Source: Cladochytrium replicatum (lineage: Eukaryota > Chytridiomycota > Chytridiomycetes > Cladochytriales > Cladochytriaceae). From it: 64,000 nt of DNA. A model generated the notes under the pieces. The model saw nothing but the letters and a program-made list of their open reading frames with translations. It was not told the DNA's origin and did no database searches. Numbering within the stretch: the first letter of the stretch is position 1; every line of letters begins with the position of its first letter. Location of the stretch: NCBI GenBank assembly GCA_025526935.1, contig JAHLKD010000024.1:372001-436000 (forward strand), in the 5' to 3' direction. A program made the position numbers and the translations under genes. This document shows, piece after piece, positions 45,403-54,654 of the stretch.

Positions 45403-46683
45403 CGGCGTGGGGACGAGAATCGATTCACACGAAACGATACACGAAGAAGGAATGAACAAATGTGAAGAAAACTTTATTATCCCAAATATGATCTTTTCTG
45501 ATTGGAATCGTTTTCCAAGATTAGATGTTGGTTGAATTTATCTGTGATGGGTGGGCTTAGTTAGCAGAATTGTTTGTATCACAGGGGTAATGCTGACTCC
45601 TCGACCGCCCTTGATCACGTTTGATACTCTTCCCTTCCATGTTCCCGAGAGCATCGTTCGTTTATGTGACAATGGGGATTGGGTCGCGGGAACTTGTCGG
45701 TCACTCTGGTAAGATCAGTACTGTATCTCTTTTCAGGGAAATGTATGTTTGCTGTGGAATCAAGCTAGCATATTCAGATCCGAAAACTTCAAGCGAAGCT
45801 TACATCAGATAAAGGCCGTCACTTTAACGTTCCCTACTCTGCTCATGCTGCCGAAAGGATGCTGTACTATGCTTCTCAAAACCCTCTTGCAACAATGAAC
45901 TCTGTTCGCACCAATTATGCCCAGGGGAAGATCGATGGGGTAGTCGCCGCTCGGGTTGGAAGACAGCCATGTGAAAGTTCTCACACCTCCAAACGCCCCA
46001 TGCACTTCCTTGAAGGCATACGCACACGTCATGTCGAACTTAGGTGCTGTAGAGACTGCGCAAAACACGCCAGCGGACCGGCGTTATTGCCGATGCAGAT
46101 GAGTTGCGCTGTGTACGGGATGGGAGTTTATCTCAGGGGCATGGATCTGCGACGGTGGCTCGACTTTCCGGTGCCTTGAGGGTTACAGTATCCAGGGGGA
46201 CTCTGCGGTGACTGTCTCAGCTTGGAATTCAGATATATTTCAGAACCGCTGAGACAGTCACCGCATACATCTTGGAACCGTTTGCGAAGAATGCTACACC
46301 CTACGTTGCGCTCAACGCTCTGAACAACGTGCCTTACGAATGCCAGTACGTCAAAGAGCTCAAAACGACTCTCGGAACGGATACCATCCTGGGACCATTG
46401 TACATCACGAGTTGTTGCATCAATTGCTTACCAGTTGAGTTTGTCTGACCTTCAGATTCAGACGTATCTGAGGACTGAATCTGAGGAATCAGACATCAAC
46501 AAGAAATTCTTAGAGGAGGAGGGATTTTGCTTTGAGCCATCTCTCGGCATTTATCAGTGGTTCCAATGTTTTCATTCAAGGATTGCAAGCTGTATAATTG
46601 AACACTGCCAATCCATGCATTCACCTAACAATCCAATGGCGGAATAGGCAATTTGCCGTAATAATTCATAAGTACCTTAGTCT
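45403..46683. other. Relic-rich spacer with a strong inverted repeat
   Basis: No intact gene. At about 46255-46420 (+) one frame reads ILEPFAKNATPYVALNALNN and VPYECQYVKELKTTLGTDTI. This is clearly protein-like but of unknown family, without start or end. At 45820-46060 (-) RTFTWLSSNPSGDYPIDLPL is another possible fragment. The perfect inverted repeat at 46205-46264 is listed separately. Confidence 0.35.
46205..46264. repeat. Perfect 17-bp inverted repeat with 26-bp loop
   Basis: GCGGTGACTGTCTCAGC (46205-46221) is followed by its exact reverse complement at 46248-46264. It could form a stable hairpin. It lies between two relic coding stretches, not at a gene end I can identify. Confidence 0.85.
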
Positions 46684-47147
46684 TCAAATCACTTGAAGGC
46701 AAGCAGCATCAAACTCGCTGACTAAAAGCTTGTTCTCCGATTCCAATTGGGCTATAAGACGCTCTCGTTCAATTATGTTCGAAGATTCTAGTCCTGCGCT
46801 TCTCGAGGAACAGGTCGCTCGTTGGCAAGTTATTGAGGCCATTTTCGAGACCTTCTCCTGCAGGGACTTCCGAAGCTCTTTGATGCCGTCGTCTCATTGG
46901 AAGGTGTAGACTCTTAGCACGTTGCTCTCTTGGTCAAAATTCGCAAGCAAACAAACGATTTCAACTTGTCCATGCACATGTCGGGATTATGATGATAAAA
47001 ATCCACCATTTCCTCAACGAAATTTTGCGGACTTGAGCATTTCCCAGTCTGGATTTGTTTTGATGCGGTTTCTTCAGATAGAAAGGGGAGGATATGAAAC
47101 CGAACACATCTGGGATAACCTGGGATTATGGCTCTGGCGTTTCTCAA
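46684..47147 (-). pseudogene. Coiled-coil gene remnant (C-terminal part)
   Basis: NFVEEMVDFYHHNPDMCMDK followed by LKSFVCL is open to a stop near 46914. Beyond it, in another frame, IKELRKSLQEKVSKMASI leads to IIERERLIAQLESENKLLVS and a stop at 46684. The heptad pattern suggests a coiled coil. The frame change and an in-frame stop between the parts indicate a broken gene. It is divergent from the ABCF gene. Confidence 0.45.
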
Positions 47148-47406
47148 GTTCGGATACGCGTCATCGCCTCTTTGGAAATTGGCTTTTCAACCCACAGGCG
47201 GAGCTCCCTGGAGGATTGGAACGGACACAGTGTGAAGGTTCTATGAACAACCTGTGCATTGCCGATCACAAAAACCGTGGTTGCTTTCCTCACGTGCAAA
47301 TTGCAAATGTGCCACACCTAAAATTGATAATCGGAAAAAAAAACAGAAAAAAGACTAAAAAGACATTGAGACCTGTCACTTGCTCAAATCAAACTATCAC
47401 ACAGAC

Positions 47407-49501
47407 ATGCCGCCAAAGGGAAAGGCCGATAAGACTGCGAAGCGCGGAGGAAAGGCCGCTGCTTCGAAAGCTACCGCGAAAGCTGCTAACGGAGCCGCAA
47501 CGGATGCAGCGGTCGATGGGGCGGCAAACAACCTCGCGAAGCTCGCCTTGGAGACCAACCGTACCGCTTCCGGTGTGCTTACGTCCCACAAAGACTCTCG
47601 CGACATCAAAATCGAGAACTATTCCCTGTCGTTCTACTCGCAGATTCTTATCCAGGAGACCACTATCGAGCTGAACTTTGGGCGGCGCTACGCCCTTATC
47701 GGCCCTAACGGCAGCGGAAAGTCAACCTTCCTTCGCTCGCTTGCTGCTCGCGACGTTACTATTCCCGCTCACATCGATATTTACCTTTTGAGCGAGGAAT
47801 ACCCACCTACCGACATGAGCGCCTTGGAAGCTGTGCAGGAGGAGGCGAACAAAGAGGTTAAGGTGAGTTTATTCTCCTTTAACATAAATTTTTATATTTG
47901 GATACTTATCAGCCTGCACTATCAGCGTTTGGAGCAGCTCATGGAGGATATTCTTTCAGAGGACCCTGAATCCCAGGCATTGGACGACATCTACGAGCGT
48001 ATTGATGCTCTTGACCCGGCGACTTTCGAAGTGCGCGCTGCAGAAATTCTCCACGGTCTGGGTTTCACTCCCCAACAAATGTCTAAGAAGACTCGCGATT
48101 TGTCTGGTGGTTGGCGTATGCGTGTCGCACTCGCCCGTGCCCTCTTCGTCCGACCCACTCTTCTCCTTCTTGACCAGCCTACTAACCATCTGTACGTGCA
48201 ATGTTACAACTATTTAACATGAAAACATGTCTAACAACAATTGTTAGTGACTTGGGTGCTTGCGTGTGGCTCGAGGAGTACCTCAAGCGATACAACCGTA
48301 TCCTTCTCATTATCTCTCACTCACAAGATTTCATGAACACCGTGTGCACCAACATCATTGAACTCACACCGAAAAAGCAGCTCCAATACTACGCCGGTAA
48401 CTTCGACACCTACGTACAAACCAAATTCGAATTGGAGGTCAACCAAATGAAAGCATATGAAAAACAGCAGGCCGAAATTGAGCACATGCGCAACTTTATC
48501 CGATCTTGCGGTACCTACGCCAACCTTGTGCGTCAAGCCAAGTCTCGCCAGAAGATTTTGGACAAGATGGAGGCCGATGGACTCGTCGAGAAGGTCGAGA
48601 AGGCCAGGGAATTCAAATTCTTCTTTGGTTGCCAAGGAAAGCTCCCCCCTCCGGTGCTCTCTTTCACCGGCGTAGACTTTGCCTACAGTGGAAAGAAAGA
48701 GGATGCGCTTTACATCAACCTCGACCTTGGTATCGACACCGACTCTCGTGTTGCGCTTGTGGGTCCCAACGGTGCCGGAAAGTCTACCTTGCTCAAATTG
48801 ATGATGGGTCAACTGAGCCCGATCAACGGTTCCATCAGCCGACACAGCGCACTTAAGGTGTGCAGGTACAGCCAGCACGCTGCCGAACAGCTCGACATGG
48901 AGGCGTCTGCAGTCGACGTTCTCCGCAAGCGCTTTCCTGAGTCACCCCAGGACATGCAATACTGGCGCACCCAGATTGGTCGGTTTGGTCTGACCGGCCA
49001 GTCGCAGCTCTGCCCCATCAATCAACTTTCGGATGGCCAACGGTCTCGCATTGTGTTCTGTGAGCTCGCATTGTCGAACCCCAACATCATTCTTTTCGAT
49101 GAGCCCACGAATGCCCTTGACATTGAGGTAAGTTTGGCAGTTAGTAAATTTGAAACACAATGTTCACAGGTTTATTTTTCAAAACAGACTATCGACTCTT
49201 TGGCAAACGCCATCAACGAATTTGAGGGCGGAATTGTCCTTGTCAGTCACGATTTCCGATTGATTAGTCAGGTTGCCGAGGTACATTATCGAAAGTTTCT
49301 GTTATGTCATTATACTTATCGCACTGCTTCATCAGGAAATTTGGGTTTGCGAGAACAAGACCGTCACTCCTTGGGAAGGTACTATTGAGAGCTACAAGGA
49401 CAAGTTGAGGAAAGATGTCATCAAGGACATGAAGTTCCTGTAAGTTTTGAGAATGTTTTTTCAATTGATCAAGCTTAATTTTTTCTTTGCCCAGTAACTA
49501 A
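47407..49501 (+). CDS. ARB1: ABCF ATPase, ARB1/ABCF2 type
   Basis: Exons: 47407-47862, 47926-48191, 48248-49127, 49188-49280 and 49336-49439, plus a possible last exon 49495-49501 (otherwise the stop is TAA at 49441-49443). About 600 residues, no membrane segments. The N-terminal Lys/Ala-rich tail is typical of ABCF2. NBD1: GPNGSGKS (Walker A, residues 99-106), LSGGWRMRVALARAL signature, then LLLLDQPTNHLDL. The linker KQQAEIEHMRNFIRSCG is followed by NBD2: GPNGAGKSTLLKLMMGQL, LSDGQRSRIVFCELAL and ILFDEPTNALDIE. ARB1 acts in 40S/60S ribosome biogenesis. Walker B of NBD1 has Q (CAG) where the family has catalytic E; NBD2 keeps E. NBD2 also has LSDGQ and NALDIE. Confidence 0.93.
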
Positions 49502-49891
49502 GTATCTCACCTTCTGGATATGGCAATGTAACCATTGCTCCATTCTTTAGTCGAACTTCACATTAGAGTTGGTTTTAAATGATGATGATGGTGGGCTACC
49601 GTTTTTGGCGATTCTCTTTTTCTTTCTTCCGAATGCACTTACCGAGCTTCACTCAGTATTATTGTTATCTTCGTTTTGGACTTGTTTCTTCTCCCCGTTT
49701 CGGGCCATTTATTCGCTTCTGCGTCGGTGAAGTGTGAATGCATGAAGGGCAATGTTAGGTAATGGGAGCGAAGGTCATCCCACATTTCATTCTTTCAACA
49801 TTAGATACACTTTGGCTATCCTTGTCAGAGCAATTTCTCTAAAATGCAACAGGCCACGCGGTTGCCATTTTTGGTGTAATTAAAGGCCACA
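49502..49891. other. 3' UTR and spacer
   Basis: 390 bp between ARB1 and SPC24, both on the plus strand. T-rich, no coding signal and no repeat. Confidence 0.45.
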
Positions 49892-50754
49892 ATGCTCACC
49901 GTCTCCCCCCAACGACCTGCTCGCCAGCAAGAATCCTCCCCGTCGCCATCGCCATCGTCGCATACGCTCACACCATCCCTTCCACCATCAGCACTAGACG
50001 GACCCCGCCAGCTCATTCCCGAGATTATCAAGCACCTAAACCAGCCCGAGGATGCTCGCGATGTTCGTGAGGTGGATGAGCTTGAGAGGAAAGCAGATGA
50101 ATCTCGAGCAAGGAGGATTGAACGTGCGGAGGATCTTCTTAAGCGTATGCCTTACCAATTAATACACAATCTACGATTATTGTGACTGACTTATCTCGAA
50201 AGGTCTCACTCTGCAAGTTGCGGTGACCAAAGAAGACTTGGCACAGGCTAACGCGGATGCAAAGAATAAGGCGAGTCATTCAGATGCAATGATTGCGCTC
50301 GAGAGGGAAAAGTATGGGGTCGAGAAACGGGCGAGAGAATTGGAGGCGGCTATCGAGAGCCGACACAAGGAATTGGAACAGCTTCAGAAAGAGCAAGAGG
50401 CTCTGGTTCTGGAGGAGAAACACGAAGCAAACCTTCCAAAGGATTCAAAACAGTAAGCCAGTCTGATTTTCGCCGTGATTGATGATAAACTGGTTCCTAT
50501 TGTGAATATGTGATTGACTAGGTTGATGATTGAGATTTATCGCCAGATGGGTGTTGATATCCGAAAGAACGAGAGGGGAGAGTACTTGACTTGTCACATT
50601 CGTAAGCAGGCGACCAAAAACCATTGACCTGCGAAATTCACACTTCATTTCAGTCAACAAGTCAAAGAATGACATTCAGATCTATCGCATCGATCCCAGC
50701 GTTTCGCGAACATTTCATGCGGATTTCTTATGGGAAGCTATGTCTACGGAGTGA
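49892..50754 (+). CDS. SPC24: Kinetochore protein Spc24
   Basis: Four exons (49892-50144, 50203-50452, 50522-50601, 50654-50754) splice in phase to 227 residues. The N-terminal ~40 residues are Ser/Pro-rich. A long coiled coil follows (DVREVDELERKADESRARRI onward to LEQLQKEQEALVLEEKHEA). The small globular C-terminal RWD-like domain contains LMIEIYRQMGVDIRKNERGE, KSKNDIQIYRIDP and FHADFLWE, the Spc24 pattern. Spc24 pairs with Spc25 in the Ndc80 complex, which links centromeres to microtubules. Confidence 0.85.
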
Positions 50755-51483
50755 TTTTTGCACCGATCGCTGCTCCAGTGTGTCCGATTCTCTGTCAAAA
50801 TTGGTTTCCTTTGTGCAATATATTATTAGCCTTTTGTTTTTCTGCCTCGGTTTTTCATAATTGGTTTCTATATGTGGACAGATTGTAATCAACTTTATTC
50901 CGTCTGGGTAATTGTTGATAATCTCCGCTAAAGATGGATCACAATCCTTTATCGACACTGGCCGAGATTTTTTAGATGGCTGTCTATTAGTTTTTCTTTT
51001 TTTAGTTGGCCTCAGTGAGTCGTAGATCGTGTTCTACTGGTAAAGAAGGTACATATAAAAGAATAGCAAGCTACCAGCAGTTCCACCAATACACCAGGCT
51101 GGAATCACAGCCCTCCACAGAACTAACTCAGTAAGATAACCCAAAGGTTGAACCGACCACATGCTCCCAAGGCGCCTACCACCGTTACCCAAACACCAAA
51201 ACAAGTACACCGAAAACAAACAAGGGTTCCAGACTGGCTATCCGGAATGCTGGGTGACCCGACCATGACAAGGTCGTATATCTCAAGTCCCAAGACCATG
51301 GTATCAAATGTACTACGATTGCATTACACATGCAATAACATCCCAAAACCAAGTACTCGACAAGACAGAATGTGTGAGTGGATAGACAGATCAGATGAGA
51401 ATTACAAACAAAAGTACAATACACAAAGGTATCCTGATGAGATTTTGCAGACAACCCATGAAGGTATTTACGAACTGGCTACG
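50755..51483. other. Spacer, no supported gene
   Basis: About 730 bp. A minus-strand frame at 51034-51219 ends in a hydrophobic stretch (WCIGGTAGSLLFFYMYLLY), and a plus frame at 51148-51510 overlaps it. Neither has a family match, and the latter runs into the LTR relic. Left unannotated. Confidence 0.3.
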
Positions 51484-51668
51484 TTCCTGGTTAGGCAATC
51501 CCAGCCTTGATTGTATTTGCCACAGAGTGCTTGTGTGCAACAAGGGAATTTTGCTTTATCATCACCTATATTGAACTGGGCCAAGAGACGGAACCTGGAG
51601 CTGTTGCGCTAGCTAAAGTACAGCTAAAGACGCCCTACCGCTGCTAGGAGAAGCCCTTGGTTTTAACA
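51484..51668 (+). mobile_element. Truncated old LTR (3' ~185 bp)
   Basis: From TTCCTGGTTAGG to CTTGGTTTTAACA this follows the last ~188 bp of the 470-bp LTR of the element at 53243, with scattered substitutions and small indels (TTGATTGTATT against TTGATTTGTATT; TGCTAGG against TGCCAGG). No 5' LTR part or internal sequence precedes it. It is an older, partial solo LTR of the same family. Confidence 0.85.
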
Positions 51669-52273
51669 CAGACAATAGATTGATAAATGTATTCTTGTAC
51701 ACATTTATGATAGTGTTAGTTAATATCATACTGTCCACACAGACACAAACTGTTTATGTGAATAACTTTGTCTAGTTTAAAACTTTGTCTAGTTCAAGTT
51801 ACATCACTCTTGGACAGTGTCAGGGTCAGGTATGGGTTTCAATAACTTTGGGTCCAGGTATACCGCTGCTACCCGCAGTTACCCGGCAGGTGCATGGAAA
51901 TACCCTGCCAGACATACAGTTTCTGGCCGGGTTCACTCTATAACCTAGCCCTGACCCTAACCCGCCGAACCTTACTGTTAGTGCCTCTGATGTTGGAGTA
52001 TGCAGAATCTTAGCAATTTCTCTCCACGACTTACGAAGAACTTCATCCTTTAACAGGCAGAGATTCCAAGAAGGCAGAGGAGGAGGCAAAGTGGCCTGAG
52101 GAGGTGGGCCAGCTAAAGAAAATGAAAAAATCACTGCAGAATGATCTGAAGGATGGGGAGCCATAGACGAAGTGCCCTGGCACAGGCATTGGTAACACGA
52201 TCACTGGTGCTTTGAGTACTAAACTTGAAGTTATAATTAAACGTACTAAATTATTTAAATTCGGAAAGTTATA
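51669..52273. other. Repeat-like spacer
   Basis: About 600 bp without a gene. Contains a short direct repeat (AACTTTGTCTAGTT at 51761 and 51780) and a single CCCTGACCCTAACCC near 51951. Confidence 0.35.
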
Positions 52274-52345
52274 TGCAATGTAGCGCAGTGGAAGCGTGAT
52301 GGGCTCATAACCCATAGGTCGTAGGATCGAAACCCACCATTGCTA
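52274..52345 (+). tRNA. Initiator tRNA-Met(CAT)-like gene, possibly a pseudogene
   Basis: 72 bases fold as a cloverleaf. D arm GCGC-AGTGGAA-GCGT; anticodon arm ATGGG-CTCATAA-CCCAT with anticodon CAT; T arm GTAGG-ATCGAAA-CCCAC; acceptor GCAATG paired with CATTGC. The AGTGGAA D loop and the ATCGAAA T loop (not TTCGA) are hallmarks of eukaryotic initiator tRNA-Met. The first acceptor pair is T-T instead of A-T, and one T-stem pair is A-C. These two defects, and the repeat-rich location, leave open whether it is functional. Confidence 0.75.
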
Positions 52346-52430
52346 AATGAAACGATGCGATATAGATTATATAACGCTATTCGGGTTCCCTTCGATATAT
52401 AAATTATAAGGCTGTTCGGGTTCCCTGCTA

Positions 52431-52683
52431 TTTGTTGCTGAACTTATTGACAGCCATCTTTTTACATCCAATTGTTGCCACCAGACCAGTGCATTCTGAA
52501 GCTTCTTGTTCCCTGCGATTTGTTGCTGAACTTATTGACAGCCATCTTTTTACATCCAATTGTTGCCACCAGACCAGTGCATTCTGAAGCTTCTTGTTCC
52601 CTGCGATTTGTTGCTGAACTTATTGAAAGCCATCTTTTTACATCCAATTGTTGCCACCAGACCAGTGCATTCTGAAGCTTCTT
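52431..52683. repeat. 88-bp tandem repeat, about 2.9 copies
   Basis: Units start at 52431, 52519 and 52607, each with TTTGTTGCTGAACTTATTGA, then CCAATTGTTGCCACCAGACC, then GTGCATTCTGAAGCTTCTTG. Only one or two differences are seen (GACAGCC against GAAAGCC), so the array is young. It adjoins the 3' end of the ankyrin-like relic (-). Confidence 0.9.
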
Positions 52684-52689
52684 TCTTGT

Positions 52690-53242
52690 CCCTCGAATGC
52701 AAGTTTCTGACCCTTTGGGCTGCGCTAGCTGAGTCCATTGCGCCGTTGGCCCCTTCAGGCATTTCTGTTCAGCGGTTACTGCTCGCGTTATCAATTACGA
52801 GTTCCCAACGCAGATCCAGTCTGCTAGTCTTCCACCATTTGAGAACCTCAATATGGCCACGCGCTAGCCGAGCCATTGCGCCATTGGTCCCCTTCAAGGC
52901 CGAGTTCCGAGGCTTTCCATCTCCACAGTACCTCCACATGTCCGTTACAGCTCGCCCAGTACATCGCAAGGCGGCTTCAACGCAGTTGAAACCCCCATTT
53001 TCCTTCTACCAATCAAGACATGTAGATGGCCATTCTACTCAAAGTTAGTCAGTCGGTCCAAACCACTCGAGAACATGAACGTGCCCGTTGCGACTTGCCC
53101 AATCCATTGCCTCGCACGACCACTTCTATCTCAACTTGCGCGTACCCCAACGTTCCAGAACCTCCCCTTTTGGGGCTTTTCAGATCAATTAGCTAGGTCG
53201 TCCACTTAATTCACGCCTTCGAACCATTCCGGCTCGTGAACG
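52690..53242 (-). pseudogene. Ankyrin-like repeat relic, part left of the retrotransposon
   Basis: Minus-strand units of the chytrid type: AMDWASRNGHVHVLEWF (about 53110-53050), YWASCNGHVEVL (about 52950), and ARGHIEVLKWWKTSRLDLRW (about 52800-52870). Stops and frame changes separate them. The sequence continues beyond the retrotransposon at 60097, so the element split it. Confidence 0.65.
53238..53242. repeat. Target-site duplication GAACG, left copy
   Basis: GAACG directly precedes the 5' LTR. The same five bases follow the 3' LTR at 60097-60101. Five bp fits Ty3/gypsy integrases. Confidence 0.9.
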
Positions 53243-53712
53243 TGTTAAATTCTGTGTACCCTTGGAGGGCTTACCCATTGTTTTGTGCAATAGGCTTTTT
53301 CTCTTGGGCTTGAGAAGTTTTTATGCTATTGCTCGATTTATGTTTTGGGCAGTCATGCTGTTTATTTTCTTTATTGTTATTGTTGAATATTCTTCTGTGT
53401 GGGAATATTTATTGCGGTGTGAGGGTGGCTGGTTCCTTGAGACAGTGGAACAAACCAAACACTCACACACCACAGGTATAAATAAAGGAGACAGTGGAAC
53501 AAACCAAACACTCACACACCACAGTCTTCCTGGTTAGCAATCCCAGCCTTGATTTGTATTAGCCACAGAGTGCTTGTGTGCAACAAGGGAATTTGCTTTA
53601 TCATCACCCCATATTCAACTGGGCCAAGAGACGGAACCTGGAGCTGTTGTGCTAGCTAAAGTACAGCTAAACACGCCCTACCGCTGCCAGGAGAAGCCCT
53701 TGGTTTTTAACA
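53243..53712 (+). repeat. 5' LTR
   Basis: 470 bp, TGTTAAAT...TTTTTAACA. It contains a 37-bp direct repeat (53439-53475 and 53488-53524) on either side of a TATAAATAAA box at 53477-53486. The repeats resemble upstream-activating elements around the core promoter. Confidence 0.95.
53477..53486 (+). promoter_or_regulatory. TATA box of the 5' LTR
   Basis: TATAAATAAA between the two 37-bp repeats of the LTR, about 235 bp from the LTR end. It probably sets the U3/R boundary a little downstream. The 3' LTR has the same at 59861-59870. Confidence 0.55.
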
Positions 53713-53853
53713 GGTGGTGGTTTCATCCAGGTCCCACCATTTTTGGACCTTTTTGTGCGTTCACTCAGGAACGTATTACCGGCTACACAAACACTTCCCT
53801 GATTACTCAGAATTACGGGCGATCAGTTTCGATTATTTTACGCATTTTTCTGA

Positions 53854-54654
53854 GCACAATATGTCGACAACTTCGAGGGTTCAGGATCGCTTGGCGAGGG
53901 CTCATGTTGGACAGCCTTTGGAAAGTTGAAGGAAGCTTTGATTGGTCGCTTCCGCTCCCCAGATTTCTTGATCCACGCCAGGCAAACTTTGGAATTTTTG
54001 CCTATTGAATCGTTCCCATCATTGGATCAGCTGTTAAATGAAATGTCACGTCTTAACCAACTTGCCAAAAGTTCGCCAACAGGAAGCATCTCAGAGAACA
54101 CCTTGATTCAACGTATTGTGGACCATTCAGCTTTTCCATCAACAGTTCGGGAATCATGGGACCAAGAAAGGTCCAAATTGGCTACACCATATCCAAGTCG
54201 CACTGTTGTAACAAACTTGGATATATTTGGAGTTTGGTGTGCTAAGAAGTTTTCTTACCTGCAGTCAAACCCTTTCGCTGATGCACATGCTAAGTGGATA
54301 AAAACAGCAAAGGATCCCAATGTCAAAAATGACTCAGTTGAGAATCAGCGACCATCATCATCTCAACAAAAGCCTAAAAAAGAACCGTCCGAAAAGTCAA
54401 AACGCCCCTTTCTGCCAGCAGAAGAGTTCAAAGTGAAGGTTGAAGATCCTGCGTGGCGAAAAGCAAATCCCAGTCCTTTCCCATGTCGAAACGCTGCTTG
54501 CAAAGGAGCTAAGCATTATAGACTGGACTGCCCCAATTATCGGAATCGGAGAGACAATAGTAGTGGTGCTCCAGCTACCACTTCCTCATCTTACACGATT
54601 TTCAGCAGTAGTGTAGCGAGCGGAGATTCTTTGACTGAGGAGGATTTTTACTGA
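53854..54654 (+). CDS. Gag-like nucleocapsid protein of the retrotransposon
   Basis: Open from 53854 (no ATG; the only nearby ATG, 53861, is in another frame and stops after 22 codons). The visible part has CWTAFGKLKEALIGRFRSPD, typical of Ty3/gypsy capsid proteins, a Lys/Ser-rich region, and a zinc-knuckle-like C-x4-C-x4-H-x4-C (CRNAACKGAKHYRLDC) instead of the usual CxxC spacing. It ends EEDFY at 54654. Compared with related gag proteins, the N-terminal ~100 residues are missing or in another frame, so a spliced or frameshifted start is possible. The pol frame overlaps its last 16 bases by -1. Confidence 0.7.
   Translation, partial: AQYVDNFEGSGSLGEGSCWTAFGKLKEALIGRFRSPDFLIHARQTLEFLPIESFPSLDQLLNEMSRLNQLAKSSPTGSISENTLIQRIVDHSAFPSTVRESWDQERSKLATPYPSRTVVTNLDIFGVWCAKKFSYLQSNPFADAHAKWIKTAKDPNVKNDSVENQRPSSSQQKPKKEPSEKSKRPFLPAEEFKVKVEDPAWRKANPSPFPCRNAACKGAKHYRLDCPNYRNRRDNSSGAPATTSSSYTIFSSSVASGDSLTEEDFY

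Noticed and set aside
46922-47674. 250-residue plus-strand frame overlapping the ARB1 start
   Set aside because: It runs through the reverse strand of the coiled-coil relic and then the ARB1 N-terminus in the wrong frame. The composition is not protein-like.
51945-51965. CCCTGACCCTAACCC, telomere-like motif
   Set aside because: A single imperfect copy in a spacer, with no array. Not evidence of a telomere or its relic.
53713-53740. Primer-binding site complementary to the nearby initiator tRNA
   Set aside because: The sequence after the LTR does not match the complement of that tRNA's 3' end. A TGG start is present, but the priming tRNA could not be identified.
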